Shown: positions 32,879 to 42,513 of the stretch, piece after piece | How the letters are laid out: every line of letters starts with the position of its first letter | Numbering within the stretch: the first letter of the stretch is position 1 | Source: Halorubrum sp. F4 | GTDB taxonomy: Archaea > Halobacteriota > Halobacteria > Halobacteriales > Haloferacaceae | Direction: 5' to 3' | Length of the DNA stretch: 64,000 nucleotides | NCBI RefSeq assembly: GCF_027257195.1 | Contig: NZ_JAPDFS010000001.1 | Location: forward strand, 20,002-84,001 | The notes under the pieces: generated by a model | Told to the model about the DNA's origin: nothing | Databases searched by the model: none | Seen by the model: only the letters and a program-made list of their open reading frames with translations | Made by a program: the position numbers and the translations under genes

Positions 32879-34159
32879 ATGAGCGTCCAAACCGACGACG
32901 AGTACAGCGAGTTCCGACGCGACCTCCATCGACACCCCGAGCCCGCGTGGTGTGAGTTCTACACCACCGCCCGGATCGTCGAGGCGCTCCGCGAGCGCGA
33001 CCTCGACGCGATCCACGTCGGGCCCGACGCGCTCGAGGAGGAGTCCCGACGGAACGTCCCCGACGACGAGGAGCTCGCGAAGTGGACCGACCGCGCCCGC
33101 GAGGCCGGCGCGGATCCCGATATCCTCGATCAGCTCGAGGGAGGATACACCGGCTGCGTCGCGGTCGCGGAGCGCGGCGACGGCCCGGTCGTCGGTCTCA
33201 GAGTCGACATCGACGGATTGCCGATCCTCGAGTCGGACGACGACGACCACGCGCCGGTCGCGGAGGGCTTCCGCTCGGAGAACGAGGGGTACATGCACGC
33301 CTGCGGACACGACTCGCACGCGACCATCGGCCTCGGCGTGCTCGACGCGGTCCTCGACTCCGACTTCTCGGGCACGCTCAAGGTGTTCTTCCAGCCCGGC
33401 GAGGAGAAGATCGTGGGCGGGAAGCCGATGGCCGAATCCGGTCTCCTCGACGACGTCGACTACTTCTATGCGGTCCACATCGGGCTCGACCATCCGTCGG
33501 GCGAGGTCGTGAGCGGGATCGACGGCTTCCTCGCGGTGAGACACTTCCTCGCGGAGTTCGAGGGCGAGCCGTCCCACGCGGGCGCGCGCCCCGAGCAGGG
33601 TCGGAACACGGTTCAGGCGATGGCGGCGGCGATACAGAACCTCTACTCGATCCCGCGGCACGCCGACGGCGCGACGCGGGTGAACGCCGGGCTCGTCGGC
33701 GGCGGCACGGCGACGAACATCATTCCCGAGGAGTCCCACATCGAGGGCGAGGTCCGCGGCGAGAGCACGGAACTCGCGGACTACATGTTCGACCACGCGG
33801 AGCGGATCCTCCACTCGGCGGCGGAGATGCACGACTGCTCGGTCGACGTGGCCACGATGGGCGGCGCGCCGAGCGCGACGAGCGACGGCGCCCTCTCGGA
33901 CGTCATCGGCGAGGTCGCCCGCGACGTCGACGGCGTGACGGGCATCGTCGAGAGCGCGGACCTCGGCGGGAGCGAGGACGCGACCTTCATGATGGACCGC
34001 GTCCAGGAGCGCGGCGGACTCGCCTGCTACGTCGGCGTCGGCACCGACCACCCCGGCGGCCACCACACCTCGACGTTCGACGTCGTCGAAGACGACATCG
34101 GGATCGGGATCGACGTGCTCTCGGCGGCGATCCGGAAGGTCGCCGAGACGCGACCCTGA
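32879..34159 (+). CDS. M20-family amidohydrolase (AbgA-like)
   Basis: A 426-residue peptidase of the M20D branch. HRHPEPAWCEFYTTARI at the N-terminus, GYMHACGHDSHATIGLG, FQPGEEKIVGGKPM and the C-terminal DHPGGHHTSTFDV carry the metal ligands and catalytic Glu. Residues 220-330 are the dimerisation lid (EGEPSHAGARPEQGRNTVQA). Relatives cleave p-aminobenzoyl-glutamate, N-acyl amino acids or hippurate-like substrates. An insert of about 45 residues between the first motif and the metal site (EEESRRNVPDDEELAKWTDR) is characteristic of the AbgA group. Confidence 0.9.
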   Translation: MSVQTDDEYSEFRRDLHRHPEPAWCEFYTTARIVEALRERDLDAIHVGPDALEEESRRNVPDDEELAKWTDRAREAGADPDILDQLEGGYTGCVAVAERGDGPVVGLRVDIDGLPILESDDDDHAPVAEGFRSENEGYMHACGHDSHATIGLGVLDAVLDSDFSGTLKVFFQPGEEKIVGGKPMAESGLLDDVDYFYAVHIGLDHPSGEVVSGIDGFLAVRHFLAEFEGEPSHAGARPEQGRNTVQAMAAAIQNLYSIPRHADGATRVNAGLVGGGTATNIIPEESHIEGEVRGESTELADYMFDHAERILHSAAEMHDCSVDVATMGGAPSATSDGALSDVIGEVARDVDGVTGIVESADLGGSEDATFMMDRVQERGGLACYVGVGTDHPGGHHTSTFDVVEDDIGIGIDVLSAAIRKVAETRP

Positions 34160-34253
34160 AGCGGGCGAGCGTACCGACTTCGACCCGCCGAGCGCGCCGG
34201 CAGGGACTTCGCCCGACGGTAGGTTTAGGCGGCCGCAGCCCGTGATCTGGGGC

Positions 34254-34532
34254 ATGGAGGCCGTCCTCTGGTACGTCCTCACCGGGACCCGAGGCGGCCC
34301 GAATCGGGTCCGAATCCTGCGGGCGATAGACGAGCGTCCGCGAAACGCCAATCAGCTGGCCGAGCGGCTCGATCTGGACTACACGACGGTCCGTCACCAC
34401 CTCGACGTGTTGCGCGACCACGACGTGGTCGAACGCACCGGCGACGGCTACGGGACGGTGTACTACCCGACCGAGGGGACCAGAAACCACTGGGAGGTCG
34501 TCGAGGAGATCGCGGACGCCTCCCCGGCGTGA
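34254..34532 (+). CDS. Winged-helix transcriptional regulator (ArsR-like)
   Basis: A 92-residue protein. The helix-turn-helix is RPRNANQLAERLDLDYTTVR with recognition helix YTTVRHHLDVLRDHDVVE and a wing GDGYGTVYYP. The N-terminus MEAVLWYVLTGTRGGPNRVR is common to a group of small haloarchaeal ArsR-like repressors. No metal-binding cysteines are present, so it is unlikely to sense heavy metals. The ATG at 34254 lies 28 nt after a GTTTAGG box, which argues against the GTG at 34242. Confidence 0.85.
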   Translation: MEAVLWYVLTGTRGGPNRVRILRAIDERPRNANQLAERLDLDYTTVRHHLDVLRDHDVVERTGDGYGTVYYPTEGTRNHWEVVEEIADASPA

Positions 34533-34602
34533 CCCGGCGGGCAGCGCACGGGACGTGGCGGGGCGGGACTCGGATACGAACCAGGGAGGACCGGAGACCG
34601 GA

Positions 34603-35505
34603 CTACGGCGCGGGCACGGGGGAATCGTTGTCTCCCGCGCGCTCGCGCAGTTCGGCCCGTTCCTCCTCGGTCATCGGTTCGTAGTTCCGTGCCGCCTCCA
34701 GGATCGCGGGCAGGAGTTCGGGGTCGCCCGCGCTCGGAATGGAGGTCATGCCGTGTGACAGGGCGAACCGGAGACATTCTTCGAGCTCGGTCGCCGTGTC
34801 GTAGGGCTCGTACCACGTGTCGTAGGGCCGCTCTTCGGCCGGCAGGTCCTCGGGCCACGGCTGCTTCGCGAAGCCCTTGATACACAGCGTCCCGAGCCCC
34901 TCCTCCTCGGCGAGGTCGAGGACGGACCCGTAGTCGTACTCCGGCCCGTCCTTCGCTGCCAGCGTGTAGTTGAACGGGAACATCACGGTTTCCAGTTCGT
35001 CGATGCGCTTTATCGCGGTACGGATGAGGCTCGGATCGCCGTGGCTGGTCAGCCCGATGTGGTCGATGAGGCCCTCCTCTTTCGCCTCGACGAACGCCCG
35101 TAACGCACCCGGATCGTGGTCCCCCTGTGCCATCTCCGGAGAATAGTCGCCCGTGATGGCGTCGAGTTCGTCGTATCGGGTGACCGCGTGGAACTGGTAG
35201 AGGTCGATCTCGTCGACGCCCAACCGGTCGAGCGACCTGTGGAGTTCCCCCCAGGCGCCGTAGTAGGTCCGTTCCTGTGTTTTACAGCCGAGGAAGACCT
35301 CGTCCCGGTGTTCGTTCAACTTGGGGGCGAGTTTCACCTCGGCGTCGCCGTAGGTCGGGGCGACGTCGAAGTGGTTGACGCCGGTGTCGACGGCCTCCTC
35401 GACCATCGCGTCGGCCCGCTCCTGTTCGACGTAATTCAACGCGATGGTACCGTACGTCAGGACGCTGCTCTCGTGGCCAGTGTCGCCGAGTGGACGGGTC
35501 TCCAT
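34603..35505 (-). CDS. Aldo/keto reductase
   Basis: A 300-residue TIM-barrel oxidoreductase that reduces aldehydes or ketones with NADPH. Catalytic-site segments are FDVAPTYGDAEVKL (Asp and Tyr), FLGCKTQERTYYGAW (Lys) and YQFHAVTRYDEL (His). The C-terminal TSIPSAGDPELLPAILEAAR is the cofactor-binding strand. The closest architecture is the short archaeal AKR group with an acidic C-terminal tail (EEERAELRERAGDND). A GATTAAGG box is 27 nt before the ATG. The physiological substrate is unknown. Confidence 0.9.
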   Translation of the reverse strand: METRPLGDTGHESSVLTYGTIALNYVEQERADAMVEEAVDTGVNHFDVAPTYGDAEVKLAPKLNEHRDEVFLGCKTQERTYYGAWGELHRSLDRLGVDEIDLYQFHAVTRYDELDAITGDYSPEMAQGDHDPGALRAFVEAKEEGLIDHIGLTSHGDPSLIRTAIKRIDELETVMFPFNYTLAAKDGPEYDYGSVLDLAEEEGLGTLCIKGFAKQPWPEDLPAEERPYDTWYEPYDTATELEECLRFALSHGMTSIPSAGDPELLPAILEAARNYEPMTEEERAELRERAGDNDSPVPAP

Positions 35506-35571
35506 ACGGTACCAGTGACGCGTTCCGCCTTAATCCCCAGCCACGGTCCAGACCGGCGAGGACGGCCTGGC

Positions 35572-36942
35572 TCAGTACTTCGGCTCCGCGCCGGTCGTCT
35601 CGTAGATCCGGTCCATGATCGCGTCGCGCTCGCGGGTCCAGTTGGCCATCGCGGCGGGGCTCGTCGGATACGACTCGTAGTGGGAGAGCAGCTCGTCCGC
35701 CAGCGACTTGGTCTGATAGAAGTTCCGGATGGTCCCCCAGTAGCCGAAGCTCTTGACCGCGGCCTTCAGCTTCAGGCCGAACGACATCGACGTCGACCCC
35801 TCGTAGAGCGCCTCCGCGAGGTTCTCGCCCGGCAGCGACGCGAGGAGCCCCATCAGGTCGTCGACGTCGACGGCGGTCGAGAGGACGTTGTACACGTCGA
35901 GGCCGGCATACCGACCGCCGAAGTGGTCCATCACGCGCGTGTTGTACCGCCAGAGGTTCTCCTCGCTCACGTCGCCGTCGGAGACGGCCTTGACCGCCTG
36001 CTCGCCCGCGTACTTCCCGGCGTAGGCCGCGCCGGCGATCCCGCCGCCCGTCGTCGGGTTCACGTGACCCGCGGCGTCGCCGACGGCCAGGTATCCGGGC
36101 GCGACCGCGGAGTCGTACGGTCGCCGCGTCGGCAGCGCGGCCCCGAGCTTGTCGCGCACCTCCGCCCCCTCGAACTCCGGCCGGTTCCGGAGGTCGCGTT
36201 TCAGCGCCTCGACCAGCTTCATCGGCTCCTCGTTCATCTGGAAGCCGAGCCCGGCGTTGATCTCCGTCGCCGTCCGCGGGAAGTACCAGAGGTATCCCGC
36301 GGCGCGGTCGGTCGGCTTGAACACGAGCGCGTCGTCCCACTCGACGGGCTCCGGCACCTCGACGATCTCGCGGTAGGCCGAACAGAACTGCGAGTACCGC
36401 ACGTTCGTGTCGAAGGTGGTTCCCTCGAAGTCCGCCTTGTCCTGGAGCAGCGATAGCGAGCCCGCCCCGTCGATGACGAGGTCGGCCTCGTAGGTCACTC
36501 GGTCGCCACGACGCGCCGCGTCGAGTCCGGTCACGCGGCCGTCCTCGGCCTGTCGTACGTCGTTGACGACGGTGTCGTAGTGGAAGTCGACGCCCGCGTC
36601 GGCGGTCGCCTCGATGATCCGCCGGCCGTACTCCCAGCGGTCGATGACGGCGAGCTCGCCGGGAACCGGGATGTCGAGGACGGTGTCCTCCTTCGGGATC
36701 TCGAACCGTCCGTGGTCGACGCCGGTGTTCGTAAAGGCCGGCTCCAGCCGCTCTTTGGGGATCGCCTCCGGGAACTCGTCGGCTCCCTTCAAGGCGTCGC
36801 CACAGGCGATGTGGCCCGCCTCCTCCTCGTCCTTCCGCTCGAGGACGGCGACGTCGAGCCCCTCGTTCGCGATCGTCGTGGCGGCGTAACAGCCGGCGGT
36901 ACCCGCGCCCGCCACGACGACGTCGTACTCGTCGATGCTCAT
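35572..36942 (-). CDS. Geranylgeranyl reductase-family flavoprotein
   Basis: A 456-residue FAD enzyme. The N-terminal dinucleotide motif is VVAGAGTAGCYAATTIA; the second FAD motif is APGYLAVGDAAGHVNPTTGG. ACGDALKGADEF is typical of archaeal geranylgeranyl reductases, whose cysteine is redox-active. It probably saturates isoprenoid chains, either the archaeol core of membrane lipids or menaquinone/other prenyl groups; haloarchaea carry several paralogues. Start at 36942, because the extra 25 residues of the open frame precede the first strand and are not conserved-looking. A GAGTTTTG box lies about 28 nt upstream. Confidence 0.9.
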   Translation of the reverse strand: MSIDEYDVVVAGAGTAGCYAATTIANEGLDVAVLERKDEEEAGHIACGDALKGADEFPEAIPKERLEPAFTNTGVDHGRFEIPKEDTVLDIPVPGELAVIDRWEYGRRIIEATADAGVDFHYDTVVNDVRQAEDGRVTGLDAARRGDRVTYEADLVIDGAGSLSLLQDKADFEGTTFDTNVRYSQFCSAYREIVEVPEPVEWDDALVFKPTDRAAGYLWYFPRTATEINAGLGFQMNEEPMKLVEALKRDLRNRPEFEGAEVRDKLGAALPTRRPYDSAVAPGYLAVGDAAGHVNPTTGGGIAGAAYAGKYAGEQAVKAVSDGDVSEENLWRYNTRVMDHFGGRYAGLDVYNVLSTAVDVDDLMGLLASLPGENLAEALYEGSTSMSFGLKLKAAVKSFGYWGTIRNFYQTKSLADELLSHYESYPTSPAAMANWTRERDAIMDRIYETTGAEPKY

Positions 36943-37057
36943 TACCGTGTCGTGTCCCGCCGCCGGCAAAACTCTTTGTTCCCGTTTCGGTCGCGACGAC
37001 GGCGACGGAATCATCACGAAGCGAGGATCAGCAGCGACGACGGAACGGCCGGAACGG

Positions 37058-38110
37058 CTACTCCTCCGTCTCGTAGTGGTCGCCGGCGGCCGCGGGGAGT
37101 CGGGTTCGCCCGACCAGCGCGAGGACGACGATCACGACCACGTACGGGATCGTCTGAACCAGCGTGTCGGGGACCGCGTAGCCGAGTTGCTGGAGCCGGA
37201 TCTGGATCGCGTCGAGCCCCGCGAACAGCACGCCGGCCCCCAGCGTCCCGAGCGGGTTGTAGTTGCCGAACAGGTACGCCACGATGGCGATGAAGCCCTT
37301 CCCCTGGACCATCGTCTCGCCGGAGCCGACGAACTGGCCGATCGAGAGCGCGAGCGCCGACCCCCCCACCCCGGAGAGCACGCCCGACAGCAACACCCCG
37401 GCGTACCGGACCCGCGAGACCGAGACGCCGACCGTGTCGAGCGCCTTCGGATTCTCGCCGGACGCTTCGAGGTGTTTCCCGAAGGCCGTGCGATTGAGCG
37501 CCCACCACGACGCGACCGTCGCGACGACGACCATGACGGCGGAGTACCGCCATCCGACGTTCGCACCGAGGTTCGGCGTGTTGACGCCGCCGAAGAAGAC
37601 CGTCGACATGAACGGCGCGAGCCCCAAGGCGATCAGCCACACCGCCAGTCCGGCGATGATCTGGTCCGCCTTGAACTCGATACAGACGACGCCGAAGACT
37701 CCGGCGAGAAGCGTCGAAGCGGCTATCCCCGCCATGAACCCGATCCAGATGGCGGGGATCCCGAGAACCGCGTTCCCGATCCCGACGACGGACGCGACGT
37801 AGACGGAGGCGAACGCCGAGATGATCAACAGCCCCTCCAGACCGATGTTGATCACGCCGCTCTTCTCGGCGAATATCCCGCCGAGCCCGGCGAGGACGAT
37901 CGGCGCGGCGAGCCGCGCCGTCGACGCGGCCGTGCTCGTCGAGAAGACGATGCCCGCGAGGTCGCCGGCGACCGATCCCGGGAACAGCAGGCCGAACAGC
38001 CCCAGAAGCCCGAGGGTTCCGACGACGCCGACGACGAGCGAGCGCACGTACTCGTCGTCGATGAGGTCGTCGAGGAGCGGGACGGGAACGTCCGCGAGCG
38101 GGTTACGCAT
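37058..38110 (-). CDS. ABC transporter permease, BMP/nucleoside-type importer (second permease)
   Basis: A 350-residue membrane protein with about nine helices and the permease fold of branched-chain/nucleoside importers. GIFAEKSGVINIGLEGLLII is diagnostic of the BmpA/NupQ branch, and ENPKALDTVGVSVSRVRY resembles the EAA-type cytoplasmic loop that contacts the ATPase. Together with the upstream permease and ATPase it forms a complete translocation unit. The start overlaps the end of the preceding permease by 8 nt in ATGCGTAA, so translation is likely coupled. The likely cargo, nucleosides or a related lipoprotein ligand, is inferred from the family. Confidence 0.92.
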   Translation of the reverse strand: MRNPLADVPVPLLDDLIDDEYVRSLVVGVVGTLGLLGLFGLLFPGSVAGDLAGIVFSTSTAASTARLAAPIVLAGLGGIFAEKSGVINIGLEGLLIISAFASVYVASVVGIGNAVLGIPAIWIGFMAGIAASTLLAGVFGVVCIEFKADQIIAGLAVWLIALGLAPFMSTVFFGGVNTPNLGANVGWRYSAVMVVVATVASWWALNRTAFGKHLEASGENPKALDTVGVSVSRVRYAGVLLSGVLSGVGGSALALSIGQFVGSGETMVQGKGFIAIVAYLFGNYNPLGTLGAGVLFAGLDAIQIRLQQLGYAVPDTLVQTIPYVVVIVVLALVGRTRLPAAAGDHYETEE

Positions 38111-39458
38111 CGGCCTCACCTCCGCCGACCGCGGCTGCATCGCTTCCGCTTCCGGCCGCGTCGCCGCTCGCCTCGCTCTCGCCGTCCTCGCCCCCCGTCC
38201 CGGAGGTTCCCGGTCCCCCCGGTCCGTCCGACCCCAGCCCGGCGTACCGCCCGGCCATCCGGAAGAACTCCGGCATGGCCACGAAGAGGATGATCAGCCC
38301 GCGCAACACGCCGACGAGCTCCGTCGGCACGTCGGTTCGGAACCCGATCTCGAGGGCGCCGCCCTTCAGGAGACCGAACAGGAACGCGGCCGGGAGCACG
38401 CCGAGCGGGTTGTTCCCCGCCAGGATCGAGACGGTGATCCCGTCGAAGCCGAGGTCGGGAACCGACTCGATCCACCGTCCCTCCGACATCAGCACCCACA
38501 CCGCGCCGCCGACGCCCCCGAGCGCCCCGGAGAGCGTCATCGCACGCACGGTCGTCAGCTTCGCGTTCACGCCGCCGTACTCCGCGGCGGCCGCCTGAAC
38601 TCCGCTCGTGCGAAGGTCGTAGCCGAACGGCGTGTGCTCGACGGCGTAGTAGAGCCCGCCGATGAAGCCGACGGCGACGAGAAGCGCGAGCAGCGCGAAG
38701 TCGCTGGAGTTCGGGAACAGCCAGGGTCGGAACTGCGCGTACTCGGGGACGTACCGGGTCGCGACGACGGACGAGCCCTCCGCACGGAACACCTCCAACA
38801 CCAGCACGTACGCGACGTTCGCGGCGACGAAGTTGAGCATTATCGTGGTGATGACCTCGTTGGCGTCGGCGTACGCCTTCAACGCGCCGGGTATCGCCCC
38901 CCAGAGGCCGCCGCCGACCGCGCCGGCCAGGGTGCCGACGGCGACGACGACGACGCCGGCGATCGGTCCGGCCGGGAGCAGCGGCGCGATGGCGAGCACC
39001 GTCAACGCGGTCGCGAGCGCGCCGACGACGAGCTGTCCCTGCGTCCCGATGTTGAAGAGCCCGGCACGGAACGCCACCGCCACCGAGAGCCCGGTGAAGA
39101 CCAGGAGCGTCGTCTCCGAGAGCGTGAGCCCGAACGAGAGGTTGAACGGCGTCCACGCGGCGTTGAAGATCCCCGGCTCGCCGACCGCGAACGGGTAGCC
39201 GAGCGCACCGTTGAACAACACGACGTACACCTCGATGGGGTCGTAACAGAACCCGAGCCCGGTGACGGGCATCGTCCAGGCGGCGGTGCTACACTGCGCG
39301 ATCCGTCCCGAGACGAGCACGATGGCGAACCCGACGCCGATCGACAACAGGATCGCCGCGAGGCTGATGAGGACTCGCTCGGCGACGCTCCGGTCGACGA
39401 ACGGTTCGAGTACGCGGCGGACGATCGCCGGGAGCCGCCCGCCGTCGCGTCCGCTCAC
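38103..39458 (-). CDS. ABC transporter permease, BMP/nucleoside-type importer (first permease)
   Basis: A 451-residue membrane protein, longer than the usual 350, because it starts with an additional helix pair and a 45-residue loop and ends with a Gly/Ser/Asp-rich tail (DGPGGPGTSGTGGEDGESEA). The core AFRAGLFNIGTQGQLVVGAL is the signature of NupP-type permeases, and NPLGVLPAAFLFGLLKGGA the C-terminal motif. The GTG start at 39458 overlaps the ATPase stop codon in GTGA. The tail is not needed for transport in relatives and looks disordered. Confidence 0.92.
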   Translation of the reverse strand: MSGRDGGRLPAIVRRVLEPFVDRSVAERVLISLAAILLSIGVGFAIVLVSGRIAQCSTAAWTMPVTGLGFCYDPIEVYVVLFNGALGYPFAVGEPGIFNAAWTPFNLSFGLTLSETTLLVFTGLSVAVAFRAGLFNIGTQGQLVVGALATALTVLAIAPLLPAGPIAGVVVVAVGTLAGAVGGGLWGAIPGALKAYADANEVITTIMLNFVAANVAYVLVLEVFRAEGSSVVATRYVPEYAQFRPWLFPNSSDFALLALLVAVGFIGGLYYAVEHTPFGYDLRTSGVQAAAAEYGGVNAKLTTVRAMTLSGALGGVGGAVWVLMSEGRWIESVPDLGFDGITVSILAGNNPLGVLPAAFLFGLLKGGALEIGFRTDVPTELVGVLRGLIILFVAMPEFFRMAGRYAGLGSDGPGGPGTSGTGGEDGESEASGDAAGSGSDAAAVGGGEADA

Positions 39459-41119
39459 GCGCCCACCTCCTCGTCCGTAGCGGTCTCACGGTCCGACCCG
39501 CCGGCGTCGTCGGGGTCGCCGGTTCCGTCCGCGCCGTCGGCACCGCTCCCGTCCAGACCGTCGTCGACCGCGTCGTGTATCGCCGCCCCCGAGACGGTCT
39601 CGTCGTCGAGCGTTTCCCCGGCCATCAACAGCCCGATCTCCTCCTCGGTCACCGTGGCTGGATCGACGACGCCGGAGAACTCGCCCTCGTGGATCACGGC
39701 GAGCCGGTCCGAGAGACCCTGGACCTCGTCGAGCTTCGAGGAGACGAGGAGCACCGCCTTCCCCTCGGCGCGCAGTTCGAGCAGGCGGTCGTGGAGGAAC
39801 TCCGTGGAGCCGATGTCGACGCCGCGGGTCGGGTGGGCGGCGACGACGAGGTCCGGATCGCGCTCGAACTCGCGGCCGACGATGAACTTCTGTTGGTTCC
39901 CCCCCGAGAAGTCCTCCGCGTCCGCGTCGGGGTTCGGCGGCCGCACGTCGTACGCCTCGATCACCGACTCGGCGTGTTCCGTCGACGCGTTCCAGTCGAT
40001 CCGGCCGCCCGAGGCGAACGGGGGGTCGTGTTGGCTCCCGAGGATGCCGTTCTGTACGAGGTCGTACGACATCACTAGCCCCCGCTCGTGGCGGTCCTCC
40101 GGAACGAACGCCATCCCGCGGTCGATGTGTTCCCGGCGACTCACGCCCGCCATCGGTTCGCCGAAGTAATCGACGGAGCCGGACGCCGGCTCCCGCATCC
40201 CCGTGATCGCCTCGGCGAGCTGCGACTGCCCGTTTCCGTCGACGCCCGCGATCCCGAGCACCTCGCCCTCGCGGAGCTCGAAGGATATCCCCGAGACCGC
40301 CTCGACGCCGCGGTCGTCCTCGACGTGGAGGTCGGTCACTTCGAGCACGCGCTCGCCGGGCTCCCTGGGCGTCGTCGCCGGCTCCATCAGCACCTCGCGG
40401 CCGACCATCATCTCCGCGAGCTCCTCGCGGGTCACGTCCGCCGACGCGACCGTCCCGACCTTGACGCCGTCGCGGAGGACGGTGATCTCGTCCGCCGCCG
40501 AGAGCGCCTCGCCGAGCTTGTGCGAGATGAAGATTATCGTCTTCCCCTGGTCCGTCAGCTCCTCGAAGACGTCGTACAGCTCCTCGACCTCCTGGGGAGT
40601 TAACACCGCGGTCGGCTCGTCCATGATGAGGACGTCCGCGCCGCGGTACAGCGCCTTCAAGATCTCGACGCGCTGTTGGACCCCCACGGAGACGTCCGCG
40701 ATCCGGGCGTCGGGGTCGACGTCGAAGCCGTAGCGCTCGCTCAGCTCCACCACCGCCTCGCGGGCGGTCGCCTCGTCGACGCGGAGTCCGCCCCACGTCC
40801 GCGGCTCGTTGCCTAAGACGACGTTCTCCCACACCGTCATCGGATCGACGAGCATGAAGTGCTGGTGGATCATGCCGATCCCGGCGTCGATCGCGTCGCG
40901 CGGTGACGCGAACGATCGGGGTTCGCCGTCGACGACGACCGTTCCCTCGGTCGGCCGGTAGAGCCCGTACAGCACGTTCATCAGCGTCGTCTTGCCGGCC
41001 CCGTTCTCGCCGAGCAGGGCGTGGACGCTGCCTCGCTCTATCTCGAGGTCCACGTCGTCGTTGGCGACGACCCCGGGGAACCGCTTCGTGATACCGTCCA
41101 GGTGGACCGCCGGGTTCAT
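39455..41119 (-). CDS. ABC transporter ATP-binding protein with two nucleotide-binding domains
   Basis: A 554-residue cytoplasmic ATPase with two fused NBDs. The first has GENGAGKTT (Lys43), VSVGVQQRVEI in place of a LSGGQ-type signature, IMDEPTAVLTP and ISHKL. The second is degenerate at Walker A (GVDGNGQSQ) but keeps FSGGNQQKFIVG and AHPTRGVDIGS. This asymmetric form is normal for the RbsA/NupO-type ATPases that power BMP importers. It heads the operon; a CTTTTTGCC box lies 26 nt before the ATG. The C-terminus carries an acidic tail of about 45 residues. Confidence 0.95.
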   Translation of the reverse strand: MNPAVHLDGITKRFPGVVANDDVDLEIERGSVHALLGENGAGKTTLMNVLYGLYRPTEGTVVVDGEPRSFASPRDAIDAGIGMIHQHFMLVDPMTVWENVVLGNEPRTWGGLRVDEATAREAVVELSERYGFDVDPDARIADVSVGVQQRVEILKALYRGADVLIMDEPTAVLTPQEVEELYDVFEELTDQGKTIIFISHKLGEALSAADEITVLRDGVKVGTVASADVTREELAEMMVGREVLMEPATTPREPGERVLEVTDLHVEDDRGVEAVSGISFELREGEVLGIAGVDGNGQSQLAEAITGMREPASGSVDYFGEPMAGVSRREHIDRGMAFVPEDRHERGLVMSYDLVQNGILGSQHDPPFASGGRIDWNASTEHAESVIEAYDVRPPNPDADAEDFSGGNQQKFIVGREFERDPDLVVAAHPTRGVDIGSTEFLHDRLLELRAEGKAVLLVSSKLDEVQGLSDRLAVIHEGEFSGVVDPATVTEEEIGLLMAGETLDDETVSGAAIHDAVDDGLDGSGADGADGTGDPDDAGGSDRETATDEEVGA

Positions 41120-41192
41120 TCGTCCGTATCTCCGTGTGCGAGGCAAAAAGACCGCGGGTTCGTCGTCGTCGAACCGGCGTCGCCTCGTGGGT

Positions 41193-41268
41193 CTCGCCGT
41201 CCCCTCCGGTCCGTCTCGTCGTCCCCCTCCGGTCCGTCTCGTCGTCCCCCTCCGGTCCGCCTCGCCGT
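41193..41268 (+). repeat. 22/23-bp tandem repeat upstream of an MFS gene
   Basis: Three copies of CTCGTCGTCCCCCTCCGGTC plus CGT begin at 41193 (22 bp), 41215 (23 bp) and 41238 (23 bp), with a partial fourth to 41268. It lies between the ABC ATPase and the MFS gene, ending about 8 bp before the TATA-like element of the latter. Confidence 0.9.
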
Positions 41269-41307
41269 CACGCGTACCGTTATCTCCCCGGCATCCGTGA
41301 TGACGGT

Positions 41308-42474
41308 ATGGTCTCGCGGTTCTGGCGGATCGTGACCGCCGTGACGGTCTGGCACGTCGCCGCCAGCGTCTGTTACTACACCGTCTACGCCGGGACCCCG
41401 CTCTTTCGGAACGCGTTCGACCTGACGGGGTTGGAGGTCGGGATCGTGATCGCCGCGTTGACGCTCGGCTACGCCGTCTCGCTGCTCCCGTTCGGAGTCG
41501 CGACCGACAGATACGGCGAGAAACGCACGCTCACCGTCGGCCTCGTCGGGCTCTCGGTCGGGGTCTTCGGGGTCGCGATCGCCCCGACCTATCCGTTGCT
41601 CTTGATCGCCGCCTTCCTCCTCGGATCGATGTACGGGAGCGCGACACCGGGGACGAACAAGGCGATCTTCGACCGGATCGAGCCGGGGAGACAGCACCGC
41701 GCGATCGGGATCAAACAGGTCGGTCCGACGGTGGGGAGCGCGGTCGGCGCGCTCCTGGTCACGGGAACCGCCGGAGCCCTCTTCTGGCAGTTCGGGTTCC
41801 TCGCCGCCGCGGCGGTCGGGATCGTGACCGCGGTCGTCTTCTTCGGCGTGTATCATCGTGCGAGCCCGGGCGAAGCGACGTCTCCCGACTTCCGCGCGCT
41901 GTCGTCGAACCGGACGTACCTCGTCCTGTTGCTCTCGGGCGTGTGCCTGGGGGCCGCGTTCTACACGACGACCGGCTACGTCACGCTCTTCGTCGGCGAC
42001 TCGGTCGGTACCTCGGTCGCGGTCGCCGGGGCGGTCCTGGCGTCCACGCAGGTCGCGGGCAGCGTCGGAAAGGTCGTCGTCGGGACGCTCGCGGACGTCC
42101 TCCCCGGACCGGCACGGACGAGAACCGGCGGGATCCTCGCCGTCCAGGCGGCCGGCGGCGGGGTCCTCTACTTCGTCCTCCCCGCGACGGAGACCGCCCT
42201 CTCCGCCGGCGTCGTCTTCGCCGGGATCGGCGTGCTCGTGCTCGCCTCGACCGGCCTCTACTACTCGTGTCTCTCGACGCTCGTCGAGAAGGATAAACTG
42301 GGGGCCGCCTCGGCCGCCGGACAGTTGGCGGTCACCGTGAGCGGACTGTTCGCGCCCCCGGCGTTCGGCTACCTCGTCGACGTCAGCGGATACGCGGCCG
42401 CCTGGTCCTTCCTCGGCGTTCTCTCCCTGGCGGGCGCGGGCTTCGCGTTCCTCGTCGTCGCCGACGTCATATAA
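41308..42474 (+). CDS. Major facilitator superfamily transporter
   Basis: A 388-residue carrier with twelve helices. The loop after helix 2 is GVATDRYGEKRTLTVG (MFS signature A) and the start of the second half carries GKVVVGTLADVLPG. GIKQVGPTVGSAVGALL after helix 4 is common in nitrate/organic-acid-like and drug-type MFS proteins. No substrate can be deduced. The gene is opposite in direction to the ABC importer genes on both sides and separates the ATPase gene from the binding-protein gene, which makes it look inserted. A GTTATC box lies about 28 nt before the ATG. Confidence 0.88.
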   Translation: MVSRFWRIVTAVTVWHVAASVCYYTVYAGTPLFRNAFDLTGLEVGIVIAALTLGYAVSLLPFGVATDRYGEKRTLTVGLVGLSVGVFGVAIAPTYPLLLIAAFLLGSMYGSATPGTNKAIFDRIEPGRQHRAIGIKQVGPTVGSAVGALLVTGTAGALFWQFGFLAAAAVGIVTAVVFFGVYHRASPGEATSPDFRALSSNRTYLVLLLSGVCLGAAFYTTTGYVTLFVGDSVGTSVAVAGAVLASTQVAGSVGKVVVGTLADVLPGPARTRTGGILAVQAAGGGVLYFVLPATETALSAGVVFAGIGVLVLASTGLYYSCLSTLVEKDKLGAASAAGQLAVTVSGLFAPPAFGYLVDVSGYAAAWSFLGVLSLAGAGFAFLVVADVI

Positions 42475-42513
42475 GCGCGACCGTCCACGGTCGTAGGGCG
42501 TTCGTGGGGCCGC

